From positions 1,082,001 to 1,146,000 of the forward strand of contig NZ_CP092334.1 in NCBI RefSeq assembly GCF_018595685.2: a stretch of 64,000 nucleotides of DNA. Direction: 5' to 3'. How positions within the stretch are numbered: the stretch's first letter is position 1; every line of letters starts with the position of its first letter. Below, piece by piece: positions 33,178 to 42,064 of this stretch. The stretch is from Flavihumibacter rivuli (lineage in GTDB: Bacteria; Bacteroidota; Bacteroidia; Chitinophagales; Chitinophagaceae). A model generated the notes under the pieces. That model was not told the DNA's origin and did no database searches. It worked only from the letters and a program-made list of their open reading frames with translations. Both the position numbers and the translations under genes were made by a program.

Positions 33178-34491
33178 TCAGGACCTTACCCAGGCATCGC
33201 GCTCATCCGGGCTAAACTTCCATGGCGCGAAATTATTCTCCACATTGCTGAACATGGCATTCCACTCCTGTGGAGCATTGCTCTCTTCCATGATCAACGA
33301 ACGCCTGAGCTCAGTGATGATCTCCAGGGGGGAAATACTAACCGGGCAGGCTTCCACACAGGCATTACAAGTAGTGCAGGCGCGAAGCTCTTCCACTGTA
33401 ATATAGTCATGCAATAGCGTCTTGCCGTCTGCCTGGAAACTACCATTGATATTGATATTCTTTCCCACTTCCTCCAGTCTGTCGCGCGTACTCATCATGA
33501 TCTTCCTCGGGCTGAGCAGCTTACCTGTTGAATTGGCAGGGCAGGCCGAGGAACAACGACCACATTCCGTGCAGCTATAGGCATCCAACAGGTTTCTCCA
33601 GCTCAGGTCGAATACATCCTTAGCACCAAAGCTTGGGGCTTCGGTAGCCTCGGTGGGCGCCAGTTCCGGCTGCATAGCATAAAGTACTTCCTTCTGGATT
33701 GCGGGCATGTTCTTCATCTTGCCCTGTGATTCCAGCCTGGCATAATAGGCATTGGGAAAGGCCAGCAGGATATGCAGATGCTTGGAATAGGGGAGGTAGT
33801 TCAGGAAGGCAAAAATACCCGCAATATGCAACCACCAGCAAACCCTTTCCAGGGTCACCAATGCGCTATCAGACCAACCAGCCAACAGGGGTTTGATCCA
33901 GGAGGATACGGCAAAACTACCCGTGATATGCTCAGCATAATGGCCTGCGCCACGCTCCTGTAAAATGGTATCGGCAGCATTCATGGTCAGGAACAATGTC
34001 ATCAGAACGATCTCCGTGAACAGGATATAATTCGCATCAGTTCTTGGCCAGCCATCGAGGTCATGGCTGATGAACCGCTTTAACTTGATCATATTACGGC
34101 GGGCAAGGAAAGCCACGCAAACGATGATGACACCGAGTGCCAGCCATTCAAAACTATTGATGAGGAAAGTATAGAATCCGCCAAGCACACCGGCAAACAA
34201 ACGATGGGTGCCCAACAGGCCATCCAATACGATCTCCAGTACTTCAATATTAATAATGACAAAACCGGCATAAATGATAAAGTGCATCAGGGCCACAAGG
34301 GGATTCTTGAACATCTTCTTCTGGCCAAAAGCCAACAGCAGCAGGTTATTCCATCTTGCGGAAGGATTGTCTGAATAATCTTCATCCTTACCCAGCAAGA
34401 TATTACGCCTGATCTCCTTTACTTTTTTACTGAAGAACCAAATGGCAGCAGCTGCCAATAGGACAAAAGCAATCTGTTGCAGGTATTGCAT
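33178..34491 (-). CDS. Membrane-bound (4Fe-4S) dicluster protein, HdrD/NarI-like
   Basis: The 437-residue protein has an N-terminal membrane part (about five helices in residues 1-260, with His residues that could ligate heme, as in NarI-like cytochrome b subunits). A cytoplasmic dicluster ferredoxin domain follows, with two CxxCxxCxxxCP motifs: CTECGRCSSACPAN (near 304) and CTTCNACVEACPVS (near 376). It probably passes electrons between the quinone pool and a soluble partner. In Bacteroidota this gene is usually paired with a CCG-domain (LldE-like) Fe-S protein; none is adjacent here. It is transcribed alone. Confidence 0.88.
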   Translation of the reverse strand: MQYLQQIAFVLLAAAAIWFFSKKVKEIRRNILLGKDEDYSDNPSARWNNLLLLAFGQKKMFKNPLVALMHFIIYAGFVIINIEVLEIVLDGLLGTHRLFAGVLGGFYTFLINSFEWLALGVIIVCVAFLARRNMIKLKRFISHDLDGWPRTDANYILFTEIVLMTLFLTMNAADTILQERGAGHYAEHITGSFAVSSWIKPLLAGWSDSALVTLERVCWWLHIAGIFAFLNYLPYSKHLHILLAFPNAYYARLESQGKMKNMPAIQKEVLYAMQPELAPTEATEAPSFGAKDVFDLSWRNLLDAYSCTECGRCSSACPANSTGKLLSPRKIMMSTRDRLEEVGKNININGSFQADGKTLLHDYITVEELRACTTCNACVEACPVSISPLEIITELRRSLIMEESNAPQEWNAMFSNVENNFAPWKFSPDERDAWVRS

Positions 34492-34501
34492 AGAAACGGT
34501 A

Positions 34502-34532
34502 TTGTGCGACTAAATTAATGGATTTAGGTTTG
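34502..34532 (+). promoter_or_regulatory. Promoter of the PyrR-like gene
   Basis: TTG (34502-34504) and TAGGTTTG (34525-34532) are 20 bases apart, a full match to the Bacteroidota -33/-7 consensus. The predicted start near 34536 gives a 38-base leader to ATG 34574. Confidence 0.65.
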
Positions 34533-34573
34533 GGTCAATGTTTTGTTGTAATTTTTCGGCCAGAATTTCAGCA

Positions 34574-35077
34574 ATGTCAACGAATCGCAACTATATTTTA
34601 GACGCAGTACAGGCCAATACCAAACTGGAAAGGATGGCCTACGAAATGGCAGAACAATTGGTGGATGAAAAATCACCCATCATCCTTGCAGGTATCAGGG
34701 ACAACGGGGTAGTAATAGCGAAAATCCTAGCCGCCAGGATAAAGGCCATTGCCGGCATTGAATCCGAAGTGATCGAAATCGGGCTGGACAAAAGAAATCC
34801 CGGTCCTATCCATGTTAGTCCGAAGATGGATTTCAATAACAGGATGATCGTTGTGGTGGATGATGTTACCAATAGCGGCAAGACCCTGCTCTACGCTTTG
34901 AAACCCTTCCTGGAAGAGCATCCCAAGGCCATACAAACCCTTAGCCTGATCGAACGCACCCATAAGGCCTTCCCGGTAAAGGCAGATTATGTGGGGCTTT
35001 CACTGGCCACTACCTTACAGGAGCATATCTATGTAACGGTGGAAGGGGATAGCGTTACCGGTGCCTACCTGGAATAG
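34574..35077 (+). CDS. PyrR-like phosphoribosyltransferase
   Basis: The 167-residue protein starts at ATG 34574 (MSTNRNYILDAVQ); an upstream TTG frame lies before the predicted transcription start. It has a type I phosphoribosyltransferase fold with the PRPP loop VVVDDVTNSGKTLL (residues 93-106) and IILAGIRDNGVVIAKIL. Overall it resembles PyrR, which is a uracil phosphoribosyltransferase and, in some bacteria, an RNA-binding regulator of pyrimidine genes. Whether it regulates here is unknown. Its stop is 1 base from the stop of the convergent DUF2279 gene. Confidence 0.85.
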   Translation: MSTNRNYILDAVQANTKLERMAYEMAEQLVDEKSPIILAGIRDNGVVIAKILAARIKAIAGIESEVIEIGLDKRNPGPIHVSPKMDFNNRMIVVVDDVTNSGKTLLYALKPFLEEHPKAIQTLSLIERTHKAFPVKADYVGLSLATTLQEHIYVTVEGDSVTGAYLE

Positions 35078-35078
35078 G

Positions 35079-36110
35079 TTACTGGTGCAGGCCATGCAAC
35101 CTGAATCCTTCTTTTGGACTGTACTCTAAGGCCGGTGCGGGAATCTTCACCGCATTCAGGGCATAGAAAATGGTCCTGAGGAAACTGCTTCGGGTATTGA
35201 TCCTGGTTAGGTCGAGGTCAACTGAAAGGTAATACCTGCGCACCCTTGGAATATCAGTCCGGTCGACCGTATTTCCCTCCTCATCCTCCCATTTATTTTC
35301 GGTGCCACCCAGCATCAGGTCACTGCTATAGCCCAGGGATAGGTTCAACCATTTTGGAAGGTATTGGGCTTGGGGAAAGAAGCTCCGCAGGTTGGCGCTG
35401 AGCCAGTAGGTCTGGCTATTGTAATCCTTCAGGATCCGCTCCATGGTGCCACTACCGAAAAGGTCATTCCTCCTGGCGACCAGGTCGGCGGGATAGCTGT
35501 ATGGCCAATAGCCCATTTTTACCTGGAGCCTTTGTTCTTTCCAACCCAGTTCCTGCGCGACAAACGCACCAGCCCCTGCAACATTGGCCACCATATCCCA
35601 AACACTGAAGCCCCATTCAGCGGAGAATCCATCCTGGATCTCGATGATGCTTTGGAAAGCCACGGCACTGGCGCCGCCCAGCCAAACCGCTGTCCTGGGT
35701 TTCAATCCCGACCATTTCCAGGCACCATATGACAAACGCCCCAATTGGTAGGCAGTCCATACATGGCCCGCCTTATCCATCTGGTTCCATTCCTTGCCAT
35801 CATTGAAGAAATGGAAGGACTGTTTCTCATAATCCGCATACCAGGCCTTGTTCAGGGCAATATAGGTACCTGTCCAGATGGCAGCATGCGCACCAGCCAC
35901 CAGCCACTGCCGTGATTTTGATGGGGTGGTACTGTGACTGGTTATACCGCTAACCAGTGCAGGCGGCGGCTCCATCACCGTATCCCTTTCCAACACAAGA
36001 GCAGGCTTTCCCGATGGACTGCTGGCTGACCTATCCTGTCCATGACCAAGAAAAGTTAGGAGCAATAAAATGCCTGAAAGAAAAGAAACTTTATATTTAG
36101 AATCGTGCAC
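35079..36110 (-). CDS. DUF2279 secreted/outer-membrane protein
   Basis: The 343-residue protein has an N-terminal hydrophobic signal (VSFLSGILLLLTFLGHGQ), a Ser/Pro-rich stretch and then the DUF2279 core: NKAWYADYEKQSFHFFNDGK, EWNQMDKAGHVWTAYQLGRL, then a segment around IIEIQDGFSAEWGFSVWDMV and NVAGAGAFVAQE. The C-terminal part has alternating polar and hydrophobic strands (LNLSLGYSSDLMLGG). It is probably envelope-located; function unknown. The best start is GTG 36110, since no ATG precedes the signal segment. It diverges from the phosphoglucomutase gene. Confidence 0.85.
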   Translation of the reverse strand: MHDSKYKVSFLSGILLLLTFLGHGQDRSASSPSGKPALVLERDTVMEPPPALVSGITSHSTTPSKSRQWLVAGAHAAIWTGTYIALNKAWYADYEKQSFHFFNDGKEWNQMDKAGHVWTAYQLGRLSYGAWKWSGLKPRTAVWLGGASAVAFQSIIEIQDGFSAEWGFSVWDMVANVAGAGAFVAQELGWKEQRLQVKMGYWPYSYPADLVARRNDLFGSGTMERILKDYNSQTYWLSANLRSFFPQAQYLPKWLNLSLGYSSDLMLGGTENKWEDEEGNTVDRTDIPRVRRYYLSVDLDLTRINTRSSFLRTIFYALNAVKIPAPALEYSPKEGFRLHGLHQ

Positions 36111-36211
36111 TAGGAATGTGGTTTCAGATGGACAAAAATACGTTTTGGCCTGTCAATCAGGTTCGAATAGTGAAAATTGATAACTTCAACGCCGATTTTA
36201 AAACAGTTATT

Positions 36212-37936
36212 ATGGATGCAGCGATTCTAGCGAAAGTTCAAACATGGCTCGATGGCAACTTCGATGCCGAAACCAAAAAGACCATTCAACAACTCCAGGC
36301 GGAAAATCCCAATGAGCTGGCAGACTCCTTTTACCGCAATCTTGAATTCGGTACAGGTGGACTGCGTGGTATCATGGGGGTTGGTTCCAACAGGATGAAT
36401 AAATACACAGTGGGTATGGCCACCCAGGGCTTTGCCAATTACCTGAAACAAACCTATCCAGGTGAAGAGATCAAGGTAGCCATTGCCCATGATAGCCGCA
36501 ACAACAGCCGTTTCTTCGCAGAAACAACGGCCAATGTATTCGCAGCCAACGGCCTGAAAGTATTCCTTTTTGAAGCCCTGCGCCCGACACCGGAGCTGAG
36601 TTTCTCGATCCGCCACCTGGGTTGTAAGGCCGGCGTGGTGTGCACTGCATCCCACAACCCGAAGGAATACAACGGCTATAAAGCCTATTGGAATGACGGC
36701 GGACAATTGGTACCCCCGCACGATAAAAATGTGATCGCTGAAGTGGAGAAGATCGCATCTGTTGACGAAGTAAAATGGAATGGTGGTGAAGCCAATATTA
36801 CCCTGATCGGTAAGGAAATTGATGAGGCCTATATCAAGATGGTAAAGAGCCTCAGTGTTTACCCTGAAGTGATCGAAAGGCAGAAAGACCTGAAGATCGT
36901 GTATACCCCCATCCATGGTACTGGTATCAAACTGGTACCTGATGTGCTCAAGGCTTTCGGCTTTAGCAATGTAACCATTGTTGATGAGCAAAGCATCCCT
37001 GACGGTAATTTCCCTACTGTTCACTATCCTAACCCTGAAGAATCCGAGGCCATGAGCATTGGCCTGAAGAAAGCCAGGGAAATAGATGCCGATATCCTGC
37101 TGGGCACCGACCCCGATGCAGACCGTGTAGGTATTGGCGTGAAGGACAATGATGGCAACTGGGTGCTGATGAATGGTAACCAGACTGCCGTTCTTGCCTT
37201 CAACTATATGATCGAGGCCAGGAAGGTGAAGGGACTGGCACAGCCCAATGATATGGTGGTGAAGACCATCGTGACAACCGAAATGATCGATGAGATCGCC
37301 CGCCAGAGCAATATCAGTTGCTACAATGTACTGACCGGTTTCAAATGGATCGCTGAACTGATCAAAGAGAAAGAAGGCAAGGAAAACTATGTAGTAGGTG
37401 GGGAGGAAAGCTATGGCCTGATGATCGGTTCGCAGATCCGCGACAAGGATGCCGTGAGTGCGGTTGCCCTGCTTTGTGAAATGGCTGCATACGAAAAAGA
37501 CAAGGGCAGGAGCCTGTTCCAGAAATTGATTGACCTGTATGTTCAATACGGTTTCTACAAGGAGCACCTGATCTCCATAACCAAGAAGGGAATGGACGGA
37601 CAACAGCAGATAGCCGCCATGATGGAAGGCTACCGTAATAATCCTGCACAATCCATCAATGGTTCACCTGTGGTTCAATTGCTGGATTATGAATTGAGGA
37701 AGGGACGCAACCTCCAGACGGGAGAGCAATGGGAGATCCAACTTCCCAAGAGCAATGTATTGCAGTTCATCCTGGCCGATGGCAGCAAGATCTCAGCTCG
37801 TCCAAGTGGTACTGAACCCAAGATCAAGTTCTATTTCAGTGTGAACACCAAACTGCCAAATGCCGCCTCCTTCAAACAGGTAAGTGAGGAACTTGACAAC
37901 AGGATCAAGGGGATCATTGCAGACATGAACCTGTAA
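36212..37936 (+). CDS. Phosphoglucomutase / phosphomannomutase (alpha-D-phosphohexomutase)
   Basis: The 574-residue cytoplasmic enzyme starts at ATG 36212 (MDAAILAKVQTWLDGNFD), which matches family N-termini; an ATG at 36116 would add 32 residues without homology. Motifs are complete: FGTGGLRGIMGVGSNRMN, the phosphoserine loop TASHNPKEYNGYKAYW (Ser near 148), the metal loop GTDPDADRVG, the sugar loop GGEESYG and the phosphate-binding RPSGTEPKIKFYFS. It interconverts glucose 6-phosphate and glucose 1-phosphate, the feed for the GlgC reaction encoded further along this window; mannose substrates are also possible. Confidence 0.94.
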   Translation: MDAAILAKVQTWLDGNFDAETKKTIQQLQAENPNELADSFYRNLEFGTGGLRGIMGVGSNRMNKYTVGMATQGFANYLKQTYPGEEIKVAIAHDSRNNSRFFAETTANVFAANGLKVFLFEALRPTPELSFSIRHLGCKAGVVCTASHNPKEYNGYKAYWNDGGQLVPPHDKNVIAEVEKIASVDEVKWNGGEANITLIGKEIDEAYIKMVKSLSVYPEVIERQKDLKIVYTPIHGTGIKLVPDVLKAFGFSNVTIVDEQSIPDGNFPTVHYPNPEESEAMSIGLKKAREIDADILLGTDPDADRVGIGVKDNDGNWVLMNGNQTAVLAFNYMIEARKVKGLAQPNDMVVKTIVTTEMIDEIARQSNISCYNVLTGFKWIAELIKEKEGKENYVVGGEESYGLMIGSQIRDKDAVSAVALLCEMAAYEKDKGRSLFQKLIDLYVQYGFYKEHLISITKKGMDGQQQIAAMMEGYRNNPAQSINGSPVVQLLDYELRKGRNLQTGEQWEIQLPKSNVLQFILADGSKISARPSGTEPKIKFYFSVNTKLPNAASFKQVSEELDNRIKGIIADMNL

Positions 37937-38000
37937 TTGTAGTGGATGACCTGGTGGCCAGCCGCCAGTCATTAATAGTATAGTCAACTAAAAAGCATCT

Positions 38001-38038
38001 ACGTATCCGGTCCATCAGCTGGGCCGGATACGTTTTTT
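38001..38038 (+). terminator. Intrinsic terminator after phosphoglucomutase
   Basis: ACGTATCCGG (38001-38010) and CCGGATACGT (38024-38033) form a perfect 10-bp stem followed by a run of six T. The pcm start lies only 19 bases beyond it. Confidence 0.93.
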
Positions 38039-38056
38039 ATTATCTTGCGGGCGTTT

Positions 38057-38716
38057 ATGAGAAGGTTTGAAGACACATACAGGCATAAAGGTTTAAGGAA
38101 GAAACTGGTTGAGCATCTCAGGCAGAAAGGCATTACAGACGAAACGGTACTGGAAGCCATCAATAATTTACCCAGACACTATTTCCTGGATTCTGCATTT
38201 GATGAAGTGGCCTATGAGGACCGCGCATTTCCCATCCAGGTAGGCCAAACCATATCACAACCCTATACGGTTGCCTACCAGACACAATTGCTGGAAGTAA
38301 AACCATTTGAGAAGGTATTGGAGATCGGCACCGGGAGTGCTTACCAGGCCTGCGTCCTGGCTGAAATGGGTGCGCAGGTATATACCATTGAAAGGCAGAA
38401 AGCACTGTTCGACCAGAACAAACAATTTGCCTTCCTGAAGAAATTCCACAACATCAAGTTCTTTTATGGCGATGGCTTTGAAGGGTTGCCCACATTTGGT
38501 CCTTTCGACAAGGTGATCATCACTGCAGCTGCCCCATTCATCCCGGAAAAGCTCATCCAGCAAATGAAGACAGGCGGTAAAATGGTCATCCCAGTAGGGG
38601 AGGGAAATGTACAGCGGATGTTGCGCCTTACCAAACAGGCTGATGGCAGTTATACTGAAGAAATCTTCGATAATTTCTCCTTCGTCCCGATGCTGGAAGG
38701 AAAGGAAGGACATTAA
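38057..38716 (+). CDS. pcm: Protein-L-isoaspartate O-methyltransferase
   Basis: The 219-residue protein starts at ATG 38057 (MRRFEDTYRHKGLRKKL); a TTG at 38045 would start inside the terminator region. It carries the PIMT motifs: RHYFLDSAFDEVAYEDRAFP, GQTISQPYTVAYQTQLL, LEIGTGSAYQACVLAEMGA (SAM motif I, near 91-110), FFYGDGFEGLP and VIITAAAP. It methylates abnormal L-isoaspartyl residues so damaged proteins can be repaired. The family is widespread in Gram-negative bacteria. It converges on an alpha/beta hydrolase gene across a weak hairpin. Confidence 0.95.
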   Translation: MRRFEDTYRHKGLRKKLVEHLRQKGITDETVLEAINNLPRHYFLDSAFDEVAYEDRAFPIQVGQTISQPYTVAYQTQLLEVKPFEKVLEIGTGSAYQACVLAEMGAQVYTIERQKALFDQNKQFAFLKKFHNIKFFYGDGFEGLPTFGPFDKVIITAAAPFIPEKLIQQMKTGGKMVIPVGEGNVQRMLRLTKQADGSYTEEIFDNFSFVPMLEGKEGH

Positions 38717-38739
38717 ACCATTAAAAGATCGCGGATAAT

Positions 38740-38766
38740 ACAGGACGGTCAATGACCGATCCTGTT
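38740..38766. terminator. Weak hairpin between convergent pcm and hydrolase genes
   Basis: ACAGGA and TCCTGT enclose GGTC-AAT-GACC (38740-38765), giving an interrupted stem; only a short T run follows. It may end pcm transcripts. Confidence 0.5.
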
Positions 38767-38790
38767 TCGTCATGCAACCGTATTAAGACA

Positions 38791-39633
38791 TTACAGGAAT
38801 TCCACCACCTTCCTTACTACTTTATTATCGCGGTATATCTTTCGGTGCCCCAATTCCCTGGTCAACATGAATTCAATATGCTCAGGCTTGGCCTTGATCA
38901 GCGGTTTGACATCCCTGATAGGCGTAACATCATCATCCTCATCATGCACCCATAGCACTTTTGCATGGATATTATTCAGGGCCCTTGGGATGGAGAAATG
39001 TGAAAGGGGTACACCTGCCTTTTCTTCGATCAGCTTTTCAAATTCTTCCTTCACTCCTTCATCCAGTTGCAGCAGGTCGAACAGGGTTTCCATGGCCGTT
39101 ACCGATTCCGTAGCGGGAGCTATCAAGGCTATCCTGTAGCTGTCATCATGGTGGATATTCTCCAGGAAATGGGCAATGGCCAGTCCCCCGAAAGAATGTC
39201 CCATGAAACTTTGGATAGGGCCAAAATGGTTATATACTTCCGATAAGGTCTGCACGTACATAGGCAGGTTGATCTGCCTTCCTTCAGAAGCGCCATGGGC
39301 CGGGGCGTCAACGGCAATAACTTCATATCCCTTTTTAATGAGCGGTACGATATAACGGTCGAAATTCCTTGCCGAGGATTCGAAACCATGGCATACTATC
39401 ACCCGCCTGATCCCTCCCAGGTTCCAGCGGTACACCACCACCCGGTTTCCCTGTACCTGCACAAAATTCCGGTCTGCCTTATCAAATATGGGCGGCACTT
39501 TCTTCTTTGACTTCCTGAAAGGCGTACTGAAGATCTCAAAGGCCATTTCGGCAGCCTTGCGTTTGGAAAATACAGCCGTAAAATTCAGTTTGGCCCTCAG
39601 GTAGTTAAGGGCAAGCTTTTGTGCTAATTTCAT
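38791..39633 (-). CDS. Alpha/beta hydrolase
   Basis: The 280-residue protein has an oxyanion-type segment VIVCHGFESSARNFDRYI, the nucleophile elbow GHSFGG (Ser147), an acidic residue in LWVHDEDDDVTP and a C-terminal His (LGHRKIYRD, near 267), so the catalytic triad is intact. An N-terminal extension of about 50 basic residues precedes the fold (FSTPFRKSKKKVPP). There is no signal peptide. The substrate, an ester or thioester, cannot be predicted. It diverges from the DUF2520 gene with only 16 bases between starts, so their promoters must overlap. Confidence 0.9.
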   Translation of the reverse strand: MKLAQKLALNYLRAKLNFTAVFSKRKAAEMAFEIFSTPFRKSKKKVPPIFDKADRNFVQVQGNRVVVYRWNLGGIRRVIVCHGFESSARNFDRYIVPLIKKGYEVIAVDAPAHGASEGRQINLPMYVQTLSEVYNHFGPIQSFMGHSFGGLAIAHFLENIHHDDSYRIALIAPATESVTAMETLFDLLQLDEGVKEEFEKLIEEKAGVPLSHFSIPRALNNIHAKVLWVHDEDDDVTPIRDVKPLIKAKPEHIEFMLTRELGHRKIYRDNKVVRKVVEFL

Positions 39634-39649
39634 ACTGTAAATCTACACA

Positions 39650-40426
39650 ATGAAAATTGTTCTAGTTGGATATGGCAATGTTGCAACCATACTGGGGGAA
39701 AGGATGAAGTCGGCAGGCCATGAGATCATACAGGTGATAGGCAGGGATGAGGCCAGGGCAAGGCAACTTGCCCAACAGCTGGGTGCGGAAGGAAGCGCCA
39801 ATTGGAAAGAACTGAAGGGAAAGATGGACCTCTACCTGGTGGCCATTGCGGACAGGGCTTTGCCGGACCTGGCGGGGCTGATGCAATTGCAGGATGAATT
39901 GGTGGTCCATACCGCAGGTGCGGTGGAAGGTAATGTCCTGGCACCTATCAGTTCCAGCTATGGGGTATTCTATCCGTTGCAAAGCCTTAGGGACCACCAA
40001 CCAAAGACCCGGTCGATACCGGTCTTACTGGAAGCCAATACAGGTGAAGGTTTGGCCTTACTGCAACAACTGGCTCGCTCCATGGATAGTCCATACCAAA
40101 TGGCAGATGGGGAGCAGCGCCTCCGCATGCACCTATCGGCAGTATGGGTCAACAATTTTTCCAACTACCTCTTTTCCGTGGCCTATCAATTATGCCGGGA
40201 AAACTATCTGGAGTTCTCGCTTTTGCAACCATTGATCCAGGAAACAATTGCCCGGATCGATTCCGGGGATCCTTTTAGGTTCCAAACCGGCCCCGCTATG
40301 CGCGGTGACGCCCCAACCATGGAGAAACACCTTGCCCTGATGGAAGGCCACCCACAATGGCAAGAACTTTACAGGCAACTCTCCGGGCTTATCCGGGAAG
40401 CAGTTGATACCAGCAAGCCAGTGTGA
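39650..40426 (+). CDS. Rossmann-fold / DUF2520 dehydrogenase-like protein
   Basis: The 258-residue protein starts with the dinucleotide-binding motif VLVGYGNVATILGERM (GxGxxA-type, residues 6-13). The NADP-binding half ends near residue 125 and contains AIADRALPDLA and HTAGAV. A helical DUF2520 half follows (RLRMHLSAVWVNNFSNYLFS; TGPAMRGDAPTMEKHLALME), similar to the 6-phosphogluconate dehydrogenase C-terminal fold. The biological reaction is unknown. In Bacteroidota it is often near kdsC, ubiA and maf, which occur about 2 kb downstream here. Confidence 0.9.
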   Translation: MKIVLVGYGNVATILGERMKSAGHEIIQVIGRDEARARQLAQQLGAEGSANWKELKGKMDLYLVAIADRALPDLAGLMQLQDELVVHTAGAVEGNVLAPISSSYGVFYPLQSLRDHQPKTRSIPVLLEANTGEGLALLQQLARSMDSPYQMADGEQRLRMHLSAVWVNNFSNYLFSVAYQLCRENYLEFSLLQPLIQETIARIDSGDPFRFQTGPAMRGDAPTMEKHLALMEGHPQWQELYRQLSGLIREAVDTSKPV

Positions 40427-40456
40427 TCTTTTCGAATAGGGGTTACCGTTAAGGGA

Positions 40457-41476
40457 TCATTGCTTAACCGGCTGAACAATATCAGTGAGCACCTCATACA
40501 TATCTTTTTTGGTAGTGGGGTCATCCACATACACATCATATGGGGCACCTGCAGGAGTGAGCTTATTGGCCTTCAGCCATTCCGCGATCTTCGCATAGGC
40601 AAGTCCCGACTGCTCATAAGGCCCATAAAAATGTACTACTACAGCCTTGCCGGCCGGAACCTTACGAAACCTGGTCCGTCCTCCGAGCGAAGCCGGTTGG
40701 CCGGAGACAGGGATGGCGGGCTCCAGGATAAAAGGTTCTTTTTCGGAATAGTACCATGACATAGGGGCACCGGCCATATTGAGTTGATTGGACTTCATGG
40801 TCTCACCCAGCTCCCCATAGGCCTTCTGCAATTTGGGGCCTATATCGCTCATGGTCATGGCAGTATCCATAAGGGTAAGGACCTGCATGGCCGGTATATC
40901 CTTCAGTTCCACCGTCATCCTGGGTTCCCTGGGCTTCAGTTCTCCTGATTCGATCTTCTGTTTCAACATGCTTAGGCCGGATTCAAACTGTGGGCCTAAC
41001 AATTTATCGAAGAATAACCCCACCCAGCGGTTGAGGGGATTATGGCCCATTGCAGCATCCATGGTCCAGGTAACTTTTGTGGTATTGCCCGATGCTGTGA
41101 TTTCCCAACCAGCCGGGGAAGGTTCATCGAATCCCTCAAATTCAAGGCTGGTCATCACTTTCTGGTAAGGAACAGACTCAGTAATAGTCAACTTACCCTT
41201 TCCCACATCCGGGTTATCACTTTCCCATTTGTACCAGGCCCCTTTGCCTTCCGTTACCCCGGCATACTCTACCTTCCAGTTGGTATCGATCTGGTTCCAG
41301 GGCATCCAATGATCGTAGGTTTTCAAGTTGTTCAGTACAGCATATACCGAAGCGGCTGGAGCTGCGATCTCGACAGAACGGGTGATTGAAGCTTTTCCCG
41401 GAAGGAAGGCGCCGATCAGTAGGAATAATCCAATGATCACGAGTACAACCAGGAGGACCTTTTTGAGCCATTTCAT
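40457..41476 (-). CDS. Membrane-anchored SRPBCC domain fused to GyrI-like effector-binding domain
   Basis: The 339-residue protein starts at ATG 41476. Residues 3-23 (WLKKVLLVVLVIIGLFLL) form a membrane anchor. The SRPBCC/START-type cavity domain spans about 30-175 (SVEIAAPAASVYAVLNNLKT; VTWTMDAAMGHNPLNRWVGL). A GyrI-like, AraC-effector-type domain spans about 180-339 (PAGKAVVVHFYGPYEQSGLA; APYDVYVDDPTTKKDMYEVL). Both domains bind hydrophobic small molecules in other proteins, so this may be a periplasmic or membrane-facing ligand binder. It converges on the DUF2520 gene. Confidence 0.88.
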   Translation of the reverse strand: MKWLKKVLLVVLVIIGLFLLIGAFLPGKASITRSVEIAAPAASVYAVLNNLKTYDHWMPWNQIDTNWKVEYAGVTEGKGAWYKWESDNPDVGKGKLTITESVPYQKVMTSLEFEGFDEPSPAGWEITASGNTTKVTWTMDAAMGHNPLNRWVGLFFDKLLGPQFESGLSMLKQKIESGELKPREPRMTVELKDIPAMQVLTLMDTAMTMSDIGPKLQKAYGELGETMKSNQLNMAGAPMSWYYSEKEPFILEPAIPVSGQPASLGGRTRFRKVPAGKAVVVHFYGPYEQSGLAYAKIAEWLKANKLTPAGAPYDVYVDDPTTKKDMYEVLTDIVQPVKQ

Positions 41477-41613
41477 GTTGGGGAGGTTTAACAGTGCCAA
41501 TGTAAGCATTTCTCTAATATGTAAAGGGATATAGCTGCGGGAGAAGTGATGGACTAAACATTTCTGGTTATAAATGGTTAAGGAAGAAGTTTCCTCATGT
41601 AAGGACTAACCAA

Positions 41614-41621
41614 TAATTTTG
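41614..41621 (+). promoter_or_regulatory. -7 promoter element of the ferredoxin-iscX operon
   Basis: TAATTTTG matches TAnnTTTG exactly; the predicted start near 41625 gives a leader of about 17 bases. No -33 TTG is seen at the expected distance. Confidence 0.5.
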
Positions 41622-41641
41622 CCACCCAAAACGGAAAAGAG

Positions 41642-41980
41642 ATGTATTCGATCACCTTTAAATTTGAACAGAAAGGACTGGAGCCGGTTACACTTGAGCA
41701 GGTAGCGCCTGACCAAAGCCTGCTGGAAGTAGCCCTGACCAACGATATAGAATTGCACCATAACTGCGGCGGCGTATGCGCCTGCAGTACCTGTCACCTT
41801 TATGTTGAACAGGGAGAGGACCTGGTAGAAGAGATCAGCGATAAGGAGGAAGATTTTATTGATCGTGCGGTTAACCCCCGCCTGAATTCCCGTCTTGGCT
41901 GCCAGTGCGTACTGCTTCCGGGAAAGCAGGGAAATATTACCGTAACGATCCCTGACCAAACCCAGTTCCTTGGTGAATAA
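41642..41980 (+). CDS. 2Fe-2S ferredoxin, adrenodoxin/Isc type
   Basis: The 112-residue protein has the four cluster ligands in the ISC-ferredoxin pattern: Cys42-x5-Cys48-x2-Cys51 (HHNCGGVCACSTCH) and Cys87 (SRLGCQC). Extra cysteines lie at 46 and 89. The acidic helix LVEEISDKEEDFIDRA is the usual docking surface for reductase and cysteine desulfurase. ISC ferredoxin supplies electrons for cluster assembly in the cytoplasm. It is 84 bases upstream of iscX and probably co-transcribed, but no iscS, iscU, hscB or hscA is in the window. Confidence 0.92.
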   Translation: MYSITFKFEQKGLEPVTLEQVAPDQSLLEVALTNDIELHHNCGGVCACSTCHLYVEQGEDLVEEISDKEEDFIDRAVNPRLNSRLGCQCVLLPGKQGNITVTIPDQTQFLGE

Positions 41981-42064
41981 GGAACAGTAGCCAGCTCGAT
42001 TGAATCGGTTGGTTGGAAAAACTGGTAAGCAAAAAACTATCAACTTAATAAACCCCTACATAAG

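Noticed and set aside
36116..36211. 32-codon N-terminal extension of phosphoglucomutase
   Set aside because: The family N-terminus matches ATG 36212; the added residues resemble nothing in the family.
36227..37651. Long leftward open frame (474 codons) inside phosphoglucomutase
   Set aside because: It is antisense to a clearly conserved enzyme, rich in His and Ile as expected for antisense reading of this codon usage, and has no recognisable domain.
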